Source: Flavobacterium sp. | GTDB taxonomy: Bacteria > Bacteroidota > Bacteroidia > Flavobacteriales > Flavobacteriaceae | Direction of reading: 5' to 3' | NCBI RefSeq assembly: GCF_004295795.1 | Contig: NZ_SEBR01000004.1 | Coordinates: 248,001-312,000, forward strand | DNA length: 64,000 bases | Shown here: positions 17,973-26,618 of the stretch, in pieces | How the letters are laid out: every line of letters begins with the position of its first letter | Position numbering within the stretch: the stretch's first letter is position 1 | Position numbers and translations under genes: made by a program | The notes under the pieces: generated by a model | Told to the model about the DNA's origin: nothing | The model's database searches: none | The model's input: the letters and a program-made list of their open reading frames with translations, nothing else

Positions 17973-19702
17973 ATGGAACAATTCGTAGTATCAGCCCGAA
18001 AGTATCGCCCGCAGACGTTCAAGGACGTCGTGGGACAACAGGCCATTACGAACACTTTGCTCAATGCGATCGAAACCAACCACTTGGCTTCGGCACTTTT
18101 GTTTACAGGACCGCGTGGTGTAGGAAAAACGACTTGTGCGAGAATTCTGGCGCGCAAGATCAACCAACCCGGTTATGACGATCCCAACGAGGATTTCGCT
18201 TTCAACGTTTTTGAGTTGGATGCGGCTTCGAACAACTCCGTAGACGACATAAGAAGCCTGATCGATCAGGTGCGCATCCCGCCACAAACCGGACAATACA
18301 AAGTGTACATCATCGACGAGGTGCACATGCTTTCGACTTCGGCTTTCAACGCTTTTCTAAAGACGCTCGAAGAACCGCCAAAGCACGCGATTTTCATCCT
18401 TGCCACTACCGAAAAACACAAAATCCTTCCCACGATCCTTTCGCGTTGCCAGATTTTTGACTTCAAGCGAATCACGGTCAAGGACGCAAAAGACCATTTG
18501 GCAGAAGTCGCCAAAAGCCAAGGCATAACGGCCGAAGACGACGCTTTGCACATCATCGCCCAAAAGGCCGACGGTGCGATGCGGGATGCCTTGTCGATTT
18601 TTGACAGAGTCGTTTCCTACTGCGGAACAAACTTGACAAGACAAGCCGTAACCGAAAACCTGAATGTGCTCGATTACGAAACTTACGTCCAGGTAACAGA
18701 TCTGGTTCTCGAAAACAAGATCCCGGAACTCCTCGTGTTATACAACGACATTTTGGCAAAAGGTTTCGACGGGCATCATTTCGTCTCAGGATTGGCGTCG
18801 CATTTCAGGGATTTGCTGGTTTGCCAAACGCCGGCCACGCTAAAACTTCTGGAAAAAGGCGAAGCGGCACGCGAACTTTATTCGAGCCAGTCTTTGCGCG
18901 CGAGCCGCGATTTTCTTCTCAAGGGAATCGAGGTCGCGAACGATTCCGACCTAAAATACAAAGTCAGCCAAAACCAGCGACTGCTTGTTGAACTTACGCT
19001 GATGCAACTCGCCTCCATCACTTACGATGGAGAAAAAAAAAAGTTGACGGGTTTATAATTCCCGCCAATTTTTTCTACGGACGCGTCAAGGAAATCGAGG
19101 TCGAAACACCCGAAGTCGTAGTTGTCGCGCCACCAATCCAGGAAGCTCCAAAACAAATCCTGACCCAGGAAATTACGCAAGTCACGCAAATCGCTGTTTC
19201 TGACGGACAAAATTCGGTAACCGAAACCACTGTCTCAAAACAAGTCACTCCGGTATCGGCGCTTTCGCTTTCGAGCATCCGCGCCAAGCGTGAACTCGAG
19301 CAATCCCAAAAAGCCATCGTTCGCACGACCGAACATCTTACCGAGGCTTTTACCGAAAACGACGTGTTGCTGCAATGGAACAAATATGCACAGCGACTTT
19401 CGGACAACGGCCAGAAAATCATGGAAGCTTTATTGCTTATCAACGATCCGAAACTCGATGGCACGACCATTGTCCACGAGCTGCCAAACGAAGGCTCGAA
19501 AATGGATTTTGAAAGCGGACTTCACGATTTGGTCGGCTATCTGAGAGGAAAATTGCACAACCACGATCTCAACATCAGGCTGGTCGTGAACGAGAAAATG
19601 GAGACGAAACGCGCCTTCACACCACAAGATCGCTACAATCGACTCAACCAGATCAATCCGCAGTTGGATACATTGAGGCGTACTTTCGATCTCGATTTCT
19701 AA
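17973..19702 (+). CDS. dnaX: DNA polymerase III gamma/tau subunit; tau needs a frameshift
   Basis: The zero frame gives 361 residues ending at a TAA (19056-19058): a clamp-loader AAA+ ATPase with GPRGVGKTT (residues 46-54), IIDEVHMLS, the SRC box LSRCQIFDF and domain III. The zinc-module cysteines of proteobacterial DnaX are absent, which seems usual in this phylum. The rest of the protein (FIIPANFFYGRVKEIEV ... to RRTFDLDF, stop at 19700-19702) is in the -1 frame. A run of ten A (19033-19042) ends in A AAA AAG, the E. coli dnaX slippery heptamer, 13 bp before the zero-frame stop. A -1 slip there gives a tau of about 576 residues. Alternatively one T is missing from the TTT at 19052-19054. 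Either way both products, or only one, should be tested. Confidence 0.9.
19037..19058 (+). other. candidate -1 frameshift site in dnaX
   Basis: Heptamer A AAA AAG (19037-19043) is in the correct phase for tandem -1 slippage. The zero-frame TAA is at 19056-19058. A weak CGGG/CCCG stem (19048-19051 with 19061-19064) lies four bases downstream. The full A tract is ten bases, long enough for transcriptional slippage too. Confidence 0.5.
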
Positions 19703-20560
19703 TTCGGATACAGAAACTCCAGCGCAATCGCTACGACTTTTGCATCCTTGAGCACAAAATCGCACCAACCTCTGTTCTCGGAAATTCGCACGCCAACGGT
19801 ATAACTGCCGTCCGAATTCGGGAAATAAGTCCTGATAGTTCCAATGTCTTTTGTGGATGATGGAAAGAGCGAGACGACTTTCGATTCCGGATCGGCCAAT
19901 TTTATTCCAAACACCTCCTCGGATATTCTTCCTTTGGCTTTTTCCAAGTCGATTTTTGCAGCTGAAACCTTATTTTCTTCCACCGAAAATTCCCATCCAA
20001 AATCGCGGCTCAAACGCAATCGGTCATTGAGATGCAAGTCGTAAAGCGGAATCCCGATGTTGGCAAAACTCACGGAATCTGGTTTGTAGCGAGCAATGGA
20101 TTCGGAATAAAGCCTGCGCAGATCGGGTTCGAAAAGCGGCCGCATTTTGGCATCCGCAAAAAGTAGTTTCTTGATTTCACTTTTTTCGTCCATTCGCGAT
20201 CTTCCCTTTTTCGGATCGAACACGTATCTTAGATCTTCCGACAGAAAAAGTGTGTCATTTACCCGATTGGCCTTGAAAACCAATAGCACCGGAATCTGTT
20301 CGGCTCCGATCATTCCGGGTTTGCACGGCCATGAAATCTTGCGCCACTTTCCACCTTTTTTTTTCACTCTTGACAATTTCAACGCCAGTTCAGAGCTTGA
20401 ACTTTTCGCCGATTTTATCAGTATAGTGTCATTCTTCTGTAAGTAACTCACAATCGAACAAGGTCCGTCGTCTAGTTCGTCAAATTGCCGATATGCCAAA
20501 ACGCGGGTTTGTGCCGCAACCGACATCGGAATCCAAAAAAAAAAGAAACACCAATTTCAT
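19699..20560 (-). CDS. hypothetical secreted protein with a frameshifted signal peptide
   Basis: The long frame (19699-20526) encodes about 275 residues with no recognised domain (YRQFDELDDGPCSIVSYLQ, then KWRKISWPCKPGMIGAEQ, ending FVLKDAKVVAIALEFLYPN). The annotated ATG begins MSVAAQTRV, which looks like the end of a signal peptide. An ATG at 20558-20560 starts MKLVFLFF, but a run of ten T on the coding strand (20535-20544) puts it out of frame. Nine T would give the continuous leader MKLVFLFFWIPMSVAAQ. So either one extra base is present (error or mutation) or length changes of the tract switch secretion on and off. Its TAG overlaps the dnaX TAA in a convergent arrangement. Function unknown. 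Confidence 0.7.
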
Positions 20561-20596
20561 GTGCAAAGTTCGAAAGTGAGCGTACAAGATCTTCGT

Positions 20597-21628
20597 TTAT
20601 TTTACTGACGTGATAAATTTGGTAAGTCCGTCAAAATAGGTTTGTTGGTCGTCGTACAAACTCATGTGGCTTCCGTTTTTGCAGTACAGATATTGTCCGT
20701 TGGGAAACTGTTTCGACATCCATTCCATATAAGTCGGATCCATGGTGTCATATTTGGCGCCTATCACAAGCGTCGGAATCTGGATATTTCTGAGGTCTTC
20801 ACTTCTATCCCATCTCTCGAGTTTGCCCGAAATCCCAAACTCGCTCGGACCTTGCATCGTGACATACAGCGATTGGTTCATCTTACCCAAACCGCGATTC
20901 ACGGGATCTGGCCATTGCTTTGCGGGCAATCTCAAAATATGTTTTTCGTAGAAATTCGGGAGTAAAAGTTCCATGTATTTCGGATTGGAGAAATCCTTTT
21001 TGGCCTCGATTTCGCGAACTTGTTTCAGAACTTGAGGATTCATCTGTTTTGCCAAAACTTCAGAATACGCACCGTATTTGGGCGCACTCGCCATCATGTT
21101 CGAGACGATCAAGCCCTTGATTTCGTTTGGATATTTGAGTGCGTATTCCATCGCGAGGATTCCGCCCCACGAATGTCCGAGTACGAAAAAATTGTCCTTC
21201 GTGAGATGCAAGGCCTTGCGAACTTGCTCGACTTCCTCGACGTAGCGCGGCAAATCCCACAGGATCGTATCGTTCGGATTATCTGAAAAACCCGTTCCGA
21301 GTTGGTCGTAGTAGATGAACTCGATATTTTTTTCGGGCAGGAAATTTTCCATACACTCGAAATACTCGTGCGAAGCGCCCGGTCCGCCGTTCAACAACAA
21401 AAGTTTCATTTTCGGATTGTTCCCGAACCGCTTCGTCCAAACCCTGAAATTTCCTTTTACGGTTGAAATCTCTACCATTTTGACGTTTCCGTTTTGGACG
21501 CCATCCGACGTCCGGGCGAAATAAGTTTCAGTTGCAGTCGCAGTTGCGGACTGTTCCGACTTCGGTTCGCGATCGCATCCGACAAAAGCAAAAGCCAAAG
21601 CCAACGCACAAATAACGAGTGATTTCAT
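20597..21628 (-). CDS. proline iminopeptidase-like lipoprotein (S33 family)
   Basis: A 343-residue alpha/beta hydrolase. The signal peptide KSLVICALALAFAFVGC ends in a lipobox Cys. The oxyanion segment LLNGGPGASHEY, the nucleophile elbow GHSWGG and the C-terminal His in KNGSHMSLY match prolyl aminopeptidases of family S33, which release N-terminal Pro from peptides. A short (Ala-Thr)3 linker after the lipid anchor is encoded by a GCAACT-type hexamer repeat (about 21528-21549). The ATG at 21626-21628 starts the signal peptide and is 11 bp from the ppx stop, so it is the last gene of the sixA-ppk1-ppx operon. Being lipid-anchored, it acts outside the cytoplasm; exact substrate is not known. Confidence 0.85.
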   Translation of the reverse strand: MKSLVICALALAFAFVGCDREPKSEQSATATATETYFARTSDGVQNGNVKMVEISTVKGNFRVWTKRFGNNPKMKLLLLNGGPGASHEYFECMENFLPEKNIEFIYYDQLGTGFSDNPNDTILWDLPRYVEEVEQVRKALHLTKDNFFVLGHSWGGILAMEYALKYPNEIKGLIVSNMMASAPKYGAYSEVLAKQMNPQVLKQVREIEAKKDFSNPKYMELLLPNFYEKHILRLPAKQWPDPVNRGLGKMNQSLYVTMQGPSEFGISGKLERWDRSEDLRNIQIPTLVIGAKYDTMDPTYMEWMSKQFPNGQYLYCKNGSHMSLYDDQQTYFDGLTKFITSVK

Positions 21629-21639
21629 GGTGGAAAGAT

Positions 21640-22530
21640 TTAAATCTTCCCGTAATATAAGGCTTTTATGATTCCGTCCGACAGCCCGATTTTGGGTACG
21701 TAAATGTTTCGCGCGCCGCTCCATTTCATTGCATTGAGGTAAATCTGGAGCGCCGGAATGATTACGTCGGCACGGTCGGCATTGAGTCCGAGATCTGAAA
21801 TTCGCTGTTCATAAGACATCGCATTCATGACCGAATATTGGGAATTCAGGTACATATAGGACAGCGGTTTTTCCTGCAATTTACCCGAAAGTTTGAAGAT
21901 TTTGTTGATGTTTCCGCCCGATCCTATAAGGCTGATGTTTTCGTAGCCGGCCGTGTGTTCGCGAATCCAGCTCTCGATTTCGGGCCAAACCGATTCGTGC
22001 ACCATATTGTTTATAAAACGCACGGTTCCAATTCGGAACGATTTCGAAGCGACGATTTTCCCGTTCGAGAACAGCGAAAATTCGGTGCTTCCGCCGCCAA
22101 CGTCCACATATAGGTAGGTATTGTCGGTTTTGAGCAAAAAGTGAAGGTCTGTCGAGGCGATGATCGCGGCTTCTTTTTTTCCGTCGATGATCTCGATGTC
22201 GATTCCGGATTCGCGTGAAATTCTTTCTACGACTTCTTTTGCATTGTCGGCTTCACGCATGGCCGAGGTCGCGCAAGCCATGTATTTCTCGACTTTGTGC
22301 ACTTTCATCAGCAGTTTGTAAGCTGACATGGCGTCGACCATACGTGCGATGTTTTCCTCGGAAATCTCGCCTTTGGTAAAAACGTCCTGACCCAAACGGA
22401 TCGGCACGCGAACCAGTGAACTCTTTGAAAATTGCGTCTCTTTTCCTTCTTCTTCGACAATGTTGGCCACGAGCAACCTGATGGCATTTGAGCCAATATC
22501 GATCGCAGCATATTTACGGATTGTAATCAA
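21640..22530 (-). CDS. ppx: exopolyphosphatase / Ppx-GppA family phosphatase
   Basis: A 296-residue ASKHA-fold phosphatase with phosphate-1 loop AAIDIGSNAIRLLV, phosphate-2 loop YVDVGGGSTEFS and an LIGSGGNINKIF motif. It hydrolyses inorganic polyphosphate or pppGpp; the short form without C-terminal HD-like domains is usual in Bacteroidota. It follows ppk1 on the same strand after a 182-bp gap that contains a GCAGAA/GCAGTT hexamer tract, and precedes the S33 lipoprotein by 11 bp. Co-location with ppk1 supports a polyphosphate role over pppGpp. Confidence 0.9.
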   Translation of the reverse strand: MITIRKYAAIDIGSNAIRLLVANIVEEEGKETQFSKSSLVRVPIRLGQDVFTKGEISEENIARMVDAMSAYKLLMKVHKVEKYMACATSAMREADNAKEVVERISRESGIDIEIIDGKKEAAIIASTDLHFLLKTDNTYLYVDVGGGSTEFSLFSNGKIVASKSFRIGTVRFINNMVHESVWPEIESWIREHTAGYENISLIGSGGNINKIFKLSGKLQEKPLSYMYLNSQYSVMNAMSYEQRISDLGLNADRADVIIPALQIYLNAMKWSGARNIYVPKIGLSDGIIKALYYGKI

Positions 22531-22619
22531 CTATATTTCGGTATTCGTTATTCTTCGTTCGTTATTCGATATTCGATAAACCAATATTTCGCTTCCGCGG
22601 ATGCGTCCCATTTCCAAAA

Positions 22620-22712
22620 TTGCTCCTGCAACTGCTTCTGCTTCTGCTTCTGCTTCTGCTTCTGCTTCTGCATCTGCAACTGCTTCTGCAACTGCTTCTG
22701 CAACTGCAACTG
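22620..22712. repeat. CTGCTT/CTGCAA hexamer tract between ppk1 and ppx
   Basis: CTGCTT, CTGCAT and CTGCAA hexamers fill the space right up to the ppk1 stop codon (22713-22715). On the transcribed strand it reads as GCAGTT and GCAGAA units. Copy number of such tracts is expected to vary. Confidence 0.85.
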
Positions 22713-24842
22713 CTACTTCACCAAACTCTCAGGCAACTGTTGACTCCGTTCGATCTTGTCCAAATAGTAATTGTACATCTCGAATTGGGCGCGAAACACC
22801 GGATTCTCACCTCTAGGACGATAAACATTGTCGAGCTTTTCCGAGTGAAGACGCGCTTTCACGTTTCCTTTCCAGCCGATCTCGAACGTTTCTATAAGCT
22901 CGCGTTTGATTTCCTCGTCATAGATTGGGCACGTCACTTCTACCCTTGCGTCGAGATTCCTTCGCATCAGATCGGCAGAACCGATAAAAACCTCGGGACG
23001 ATCGTCGTTGCAGAAAATAAAAACCCGCGCGTGCTCGAGAAAATTGTCGACGATACTTATCGCTTCGATGTTTTCGCTCATTCCCGGAACGCCCGGAATC
23101 AAAGCGCAAATGCCGCGAACCTGCAGACGGATCTTGACTCCGGCGCGGCTTGCATCGTATAATTTGTCGATCATCGGGAAATCCGAAAGGCTGTTCATCT
23201 TCATGTCGATGTAGGCGGGACGTCCCAGAGTAGCGTTCAATATCTCGCGGTCGATGAGCTTTCCGAATTTGGTTCGCGTGTAATGCGGAGAGACGATCAG
23301 GTGTTTGTATCGGTGCAAACGGTAATTGACCTCGAAAAATTCGAAGACTTTGGAGGCGTCCTTGAGAATTTGCTGATGGCTCGTGAAAAGCGTAATATCG
23401 GTATAGAATCTGGCCGTGCTTTCGTTGAAATTTCCCGTGGAAATGAAGCCGTAGCGCTTGAGTTTTCCTTTTTCGATGCGCTCCACGACACAGATTTTGC
23501 TGTGAACCTTTAGGCCTTTGATCCCGAAAATGAGGTTGATGCCTTCGGTTTGCATCTGTTCGGCATAAGAAATGTTGCTGGCTTCGTCGAAACGCGCCTG
23601 AAGCTCGATCTGGACCGTGACTTTCTTGCCGTTTTTGGCCGCGTTGACAAGCGAACTGATGATCTGGGAATTCGGCGCCAACCTATATAAGGTAATCTTG
23701 ATCGTGGTGACGTTCGGGTCGAGCGCCGCCTCCCTTAGAAATTTGATCAGGTACGAAAAAGACTCGAACGGTGCGTAAACCATGTAGTCTTTGTGGGCGA
23801 TCTTGTTCAGTACGCTTCCGTCGAGATCAAGGCCTTTCACCGGAACCGGCGGCTTGGCTTTATACAAAAGATCGTAGCGCCCTAAGTTCGGGAAATCCAT
23901 GTAATCGCGCCTGTTGTGATAGCGTCCGCCCGGAATTATGGAATCGGAAGAATCGATATTGAGGTGCGTCAGGAAAAATTTCAGCGTGTCTTTCCCAATC
24001 GACTGATCGTACACGAAACGCACGGGCTCGCCGATTCTTCGCTCTTTTACCGAAGTCGCGATCTTCTCGAGCATCGATTTCGAAAGATCCGAATCGATGT
24101 CAAGTTCGGCGTCACGCGTAATTTTTATCATGTGCGCCTTGACGCTTTTGTAGTCGAAAATATTGAAAAGGCTGTCGAGATTGTATCGGATTACGTCGTC
24201 CAACAGCATCACATATTGCTTGTCGTCCTGGGAAGGAAGCACCACGAAACGGTTGATGGTCTTGGGCATTTCGATAAGCGCATACCGCACTTCGCGTTTT
24301 GGCTTGACCAGATTCAGGATCGGATTTTTGTCCGGCGTCGTGTTCAGTACCAACTTGACGGCGAGATAGCCCGCGGTGTCTTTGAGCAAAGGGAATTCGG
24401 CCAGATCGTTGAGGATGATAGTAAGCAAGGCCGGACTCACTTTTTGGATAAAGTAATCCTTGATGAACGCGCCTTGTTCTGCCGAAACCTCTTGTTCGTT
24501 GACCATGTAGATGTTCTCCTTGGCCAACTGGTTCTCGATCACATTGAGGATTCTCAAGCTTTCGGATTGCTGACGGATCACGATCTCGGTGATTTCTTTT
24601 ATGAGTTGTTGAGCGGTCGATCCGCCCAGGACTTTCTCACCCGATTCGCCGGAAAGCACCAAGCGACGTATCGCGGCGAAACGCACCCTGAAAAATTCGT
24701 CGAAGTTGTTTGAAAAGATGCCCAAAAACCGAAGCCTTTCCAACAATGGAACGGTTTCGTCTGCGGCTTCCTGTAATACTCTGGCGTTGAAGGCCAACCA
24801 GCTTTTCTCTCGGTCTGTATACCTATATTGGTTTGAATTCAT
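22713..24842 (-). CDS. ppk1: polyphosphate kinase 1
   Basis: A 709-residue membrane-associated enzyme that makes inorganic polyphosphate from ATP reversibly. The N domain starts REKSWLAFNARVLQEA and contains LRFLGIFSNNFDEFFRVR. The catalytic part has the phospho-acceptor His in GLKVHSKICVV, the STGNFNESTARFYTD motif and RGICALIPGVPGMSENI. Length is normal. The ATG at 24840-24842 fits the conserved N-terminus, and its first 20 bases overlap the end of sixA. Order sixA-ppk1-ppx on one strand suggests one polyphosphate operon. A hexamer repeat begins immediately after the stop codon. Confidence 0.95.
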   Translation of the reverse strand: MNSNQYRYTDREKSWLAFNARVLQEAADETVPLLERLRFLGIFSNNFDEFFRVRFAAIRRLVLSGESGEKVLGGSTAQQLIKEITEIVIRQQSESLRILNVIENQLAKENIYMVNEQEVSAEQGAFIKDYFIQKVSPALLTIILNDLAEFPLLKDTAGYLAVKLVLNTTPDKNPILNLVKPKREVRYALIEMPKTINRFVVLPSQDDKQYVMLLDDVIRYNLDSLFNIFDYKSVKAHMIKITRDAELDIDSDLSKSMLEKIATSVKERRIGEPVRFVYDQSIGKDTLKFFLTHLNIDSSDSIIPGGRYHNRRDYMDFPNLGRYDLLYKAKPPVPVKGLDLDGSVLNKIAHKDYMVYAPFESFSYLIKFLREAALDPNVTTIKITLYRLAPNSQIISSLVNAAKNGKKVTVQIELQARFDEASNISYAEQMQTEGINLIFGIKGLKVHSKICVVERIEKGKLKRYGFISTGNFNESTARFYTDITLFTSHQQILKDASKVFEFFEVNYRLHRYKHLIVSPHYTRTKFGKLIDREILNATLGRPAYIDMKMNSLSDFPMIDKLYDASRAGVKIRLQVRGICALIPGVPGMSENIEAISIVDNFLEHARVFIFCNDDRPEVFIGSADLMRRNLDARVEVTCPIYDEEIKRELIETFEIGWKGNVKARLHSEKLDNVYRPRGENPVFRAQFEMYNYYLDKIERSQQLPESLVK

Positions 24843-25326
24843 TCTTGAGGTCTCTTGGGAAAACGACATTTCGGGTCTTCCCTTTCGAGATTCCGCTCCA
24901 GTCGTCAGAATCAAATGTAAGAGAGACAAAACCCGAAGTCGTTACATTATCTACAAAGATATCCCCAAATTTATTGACAAAATTCGTGATGGCCTCGTTA
25001 TGTCCGAAAAGAATAACATTATCGTAATCATTGTCGATGCTTCTCACGATCGCCTCGAGCTGGCGTTCGTCAAAAGTGTAAAGTTCTTCGTCGTAGCGGA
25101 TGCTTTCTACAGGATAGGAAAAATTCTGTGCGAAAATGATGGCGGTTTCGGACGCGCGTTTGGCCGGGCTGCTTATGATTGTAAAGGTTTTTGGCAGATG
25201 CGGGGCCACTGAAGTCGATACTTTGTGGGCATCCATAATGCCTCTTTGCTGCAACGGTCGGTCGAAATCCCGCAGTGGAGCGTCCCAACTTGACTTTGCA
25301 TGTCTTACTACGATTAAGTTCTTCAT
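24823..25326 (-). CDS. sixA: SixA-like phosphohistidine phosphatase
   Basis: A 167-residue histidine phosphatase of the phosphoglycerate-mutase-like superfamily. The catalytic RHG motif is present as VVRHAKSSWD (residues 6-15) and the second His as LFGHNEA; an internal SSPAKRASETA segment binds phosphate. SixA in E. coli removes phosphate from histidines of the ArcB HPt domain or of phosphotransfer proteins; the target here is unknown. It overlaps the ppk1 start by 20 bp and is first in the operon. A phosphohistidine phosphatase next to an enzyme with a phosphohistidine intermediate is suggestive but unproven. Confidence 0.9.
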   Translation of the reverse strand: MKNLIVVRHAKSSWDAPLRDFDRPLQQRGIMDAHKVSTSVAPHLPKTFTIISSPAKRASETAIIFAQNFSYPVESIRYDEELYTFDERQLEAIVRSIDNDYDNVILFGHNEAITNFVNKFGDIFVDNVTTSGFVSLTFDSDDWSGISKGKTRNVVFPRDLKNEFKPI

Positions 25327-26081
25327 GATTACTTAGTTGTGTTGTAGTTTCAATTTAGTCAAAATTTTGTTGCCAGTCTCCATAGTCGGCAATTATTTAT
25401 GAAGGTGTACGAGGCGCATCGGATTCAAAACGGCAACTGCCGAAACAGCTATTTATCCGACGAAAGACAGCTATCACCGACGAACGTATTTTCGCACATT
25501 TTTTAAATCCCGAAGCAGTTCGTCGATGATTTACGCATGCCCTTCCGACCAAGTGCGATTAAATTCGGCAAAATACTTTCGAAATAGAAAAATTAACAGT
25601 TGTTGAAATGTTATCAACAATTCTTAGTTGACAGCTATTTGTAAGTTTTATATTTCAATTAAAGATATAAAATGTACTTTATCGATAAAATAATGCATTT
25701 TGTCGAACCCAAATTTGGTAATTATTTTTATTACACATACTTTCGACGACTATTAACATAAATTAAACCTAAAAATATGTCAGACTGAACGCCAAATCCT
25801 GTAAAATTTATGTAAGACATTTCTTTATAAATCGATTATTTCTCGTCAAAAATCGGTTGGAAAATGCGTTAAAAAATGTCTTTGAACGACTTTTCGGGTT
25901 GTTGATAGACTATTTAATCCAAAAATGGAGTGAGTATCTAATTTAGCCCACCGATGATAAATCGCAGCGATGTGTTCAATCGTCGTGAGAATCAAAAAAC
26001 ACTCAAATGAAACACAAGATCCCAATCAGATTACCTAACCGACCAGAAATGCGTTTGCATTCTGAAAACCAAATCCAATCT
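25327..26081. other. long AT-rich intergenic region before the adhesin operon
   Basis: No gene. It contains a 7-bp inverted repeat TTGTTGA/TCAACAA (25600-25620), a TTTATCGATAAA palindrome (25679-25690) and many A/T runs. This is probably a long leader and control region for the operon starting at 26082; I could not place a convincing TAnnTTTG box. Confidence 0.5.
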
Positions 26082-26600
26082 ATGATGAGAATTTTACTCC
26101 TCTTGGCATTTGTCTTCGCCTCGACAGGCATTTGGGCCCAAACGGCCAAAGGCACCAAAAACGGCGCCGCTGTCGCACAAAGCGAGACAAGCACAAAGGC
26201 GATTCTGCACGTGGACCAGTTCCTTTCGGCTTTACAGTCGAAATCAGGAGGTGATTCGCAGGTGCGAAGCCTTTTGTACGAACCTCAATCTGCCGTCTAT
26301 GTTGAGACCGGCAATGTGAAAACGTACGGGGAAAACCCGGTATGCCTGTTTACGGATGTCCGCTCGCTTTCGAGTCTGGGAACCCTTAATCTTCCAAAGA
26401 CGATCGAATTGGTGTCGGTGAAAGTCAAGAACCTTGGCGAGTTGTCGGGATTGAATCTTGCTTCGCTTTCGGCTTTTCCGAGATTGCAATATGTCTACAT
26501 CGTGAGCGAGGTGGAAACGCAAGGTCCGAAAATCGTCGCTGCGGTGAAGGACAACGATCCGCGTTACAGCGTTTTCTATAACATCCTTTCGCTGAAATAA
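26082..26600 (+). CDS. hypothetical secreted protein upstream of the adhesin
   Basis: A 172-residue protein with signal peptide MMRILLLLAFVFASTGIWAQ; the in-frame start at 26007 would bury this leader, so 26082 is preferred. The mature part (about residues 21-172) has no cysteine cluster or motif I can name; it shows a repeated LxxLGxLxLP-like run (VRSLSSLGTLNLPKTIEL, then NLGELSGLNLASLS) reminiscent of short leucine-rich turns. It lies 18 bp before the giant adhesin, so it is probably its operon partner, in the place occupied by sprC/sprD in the Flavobacterium johnsoniae spr operon. I see no clear similarity to either. Confidence 0.8.
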   Translation: MMRILLLLAFVFASTGIWAQTAKGTKNGAAVAQSETSTKAILHVDQFLSALQSKSGGDSQVRSLLYEPQSAVYVETGNVKTYGENPVCLFTDVRSLSSLGTLNLPKTIELVSVKVKNLGELSGLNLASLSAFPRLQYVYIVSEVETQGPKIVAAVKDNDPRYSVFYNILSLK

Positions 26601-26618
26601 GCTGGTATTCCAAAAGAT

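Noticed and set aside
22620..22816. Open frames rich in Ala-Ser or Leu across the CTGCTT tract
   Set aside because: Low-complexity translation of a hexamer repeat overlapping ppk1 on the other strand.
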